From Belliella aquatica (GTDB lineage: Bacteria; Bacteroidota; Bacteroidia; Cytophagales; Cyclobacteriaceae), in assembly GCF_014637795.1 (NCBI RefSeq), contig NZ_BMFD01000002.1, positions 1 to 64,000 of the forward strand: a stretch of 64,000 bases of DNA. The letters are read 5' to 3'. Below the pieces are notes generated by a model. It was not told where the DNA came from and made no database searches. It saw only the letters and a list, made by a program, of their open reading frames with translations. This document shows, one piece after another, positions 63,935 to 64,000 of this stretch (position 1 is the stretch's first letter; the number at the start of each line of letters is the position of its first letter). The translations under genes were made by a program, and so were the position numbers.

Positions 63935-64000
63935 AATAAATTATTTTGTTCCAAATTTCGGCATTTTCTTCGAGATACAAATTTTCTATCTCATCTCTTT

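Noticed and set aside
63888-63998. Open minus-strand frame entering from the right edge
   Set aside because: It might be the end of an upstream gene overlapping the radical SAM start, but 36 residues without a recognisable feature cannot support it.
1-64000. Prophage, integrase, toxin-antitoxin or restriction genes
   Set aside because: None of the frames shows such motifs; the GxxExxY protein and the dynamin-like GTPase are the only accessory-type candidates.

Overview
The window looks like chromosomal DNA of a Bacteroidota bacterium, most likely order Cytophagales and near the Cyclobacteriaceae (Algoriphagus/Belliella type). The support is AT-rich DNA, almost no Shine-Dalgarno sites, promoter boxes of the Bacteroidota type (TTG, about 20 nt, TAnnTTTG), many short lipoproteins, LytTR and propeller-kinase signalling, OmpA and GIN-domain proteins, and tRNA-Glu genes without an encoded CCA. 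A DUF3494 ice-binding-type protein suggests a cold or marine habitat. No rRNA, prophage, transposase or CRISPR array was seen.

Layout. 1-5.7 kb: a dynamin-like GTPase beside a cut-off gene, a small conserved protein, and a LytTR response regulator overlapping a propeller sensor kinase split by one in-frame TGA. 6-13.7 kb: a TerC membrane protein, small membrane proteins, an NSS sodium symporter with a 33-residue MetS-like partner, a CNNM/CBS protein, a lipoprotein inorganic pyrophosphatase and a DoxX protein. 14-16 kb: two lipoproteins. 16.2-20.6 kb: an ATP-grasp ligase, a 664-residue protein with papain-like catalytic motifs, and a stand-alone alanine-racemase-like enzyme; this is the best candidate for an undescribed pathway. 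20.9-22.1 kb: an array of about 102-bp hairpin-rich repeats enclosing a GxxExxY gene.

22-26.5 kb: AraC regulator, AhpD-like protein, hydrolase-OsmC fusion, flavodoxin-type reductase and HAD dehalogenase. 26.7-30.6 kb: an ergothioneine locus (DUF427, BCCT betaine-type transporter, EgtB, EgtD). 30.6-34.2 kb: OmpA-family and ice-binding-type surface proteins. 34.8-40.6 kb: tandem AraC paralogues with an HMA-like N-terminus, an exported CHY zinc-finger protein, a NarL-type two-component pair and an exported protein of unknown role. 41.3-44.2 kb: an astacin metalloprotease with a seven-repeat propeller. 44.7-47.9 kb: an SDR-SDR-DoxX-AraC operon.

48-64 kb is mostly housekeeping: mnmE with a thioredoxin-like gene, a DtxR/MntR regulator, a glycosyltransferase, dapD with a TPR lipoprotein, an exported TPR plus CxxC-zinc-finger protein, DUF4332, a HerA-like ATPase, a BaiN-like flavoprotein with a small Hpt-like protein, gap, two identical tRNA-Glu genes behind a consensus promoter, and a B12-binding radical SAM protein. 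Intergenic DNA is rich in tandem and dispersed repeats and in clear intrinsic terminators, several serving convergent genes on both strands.
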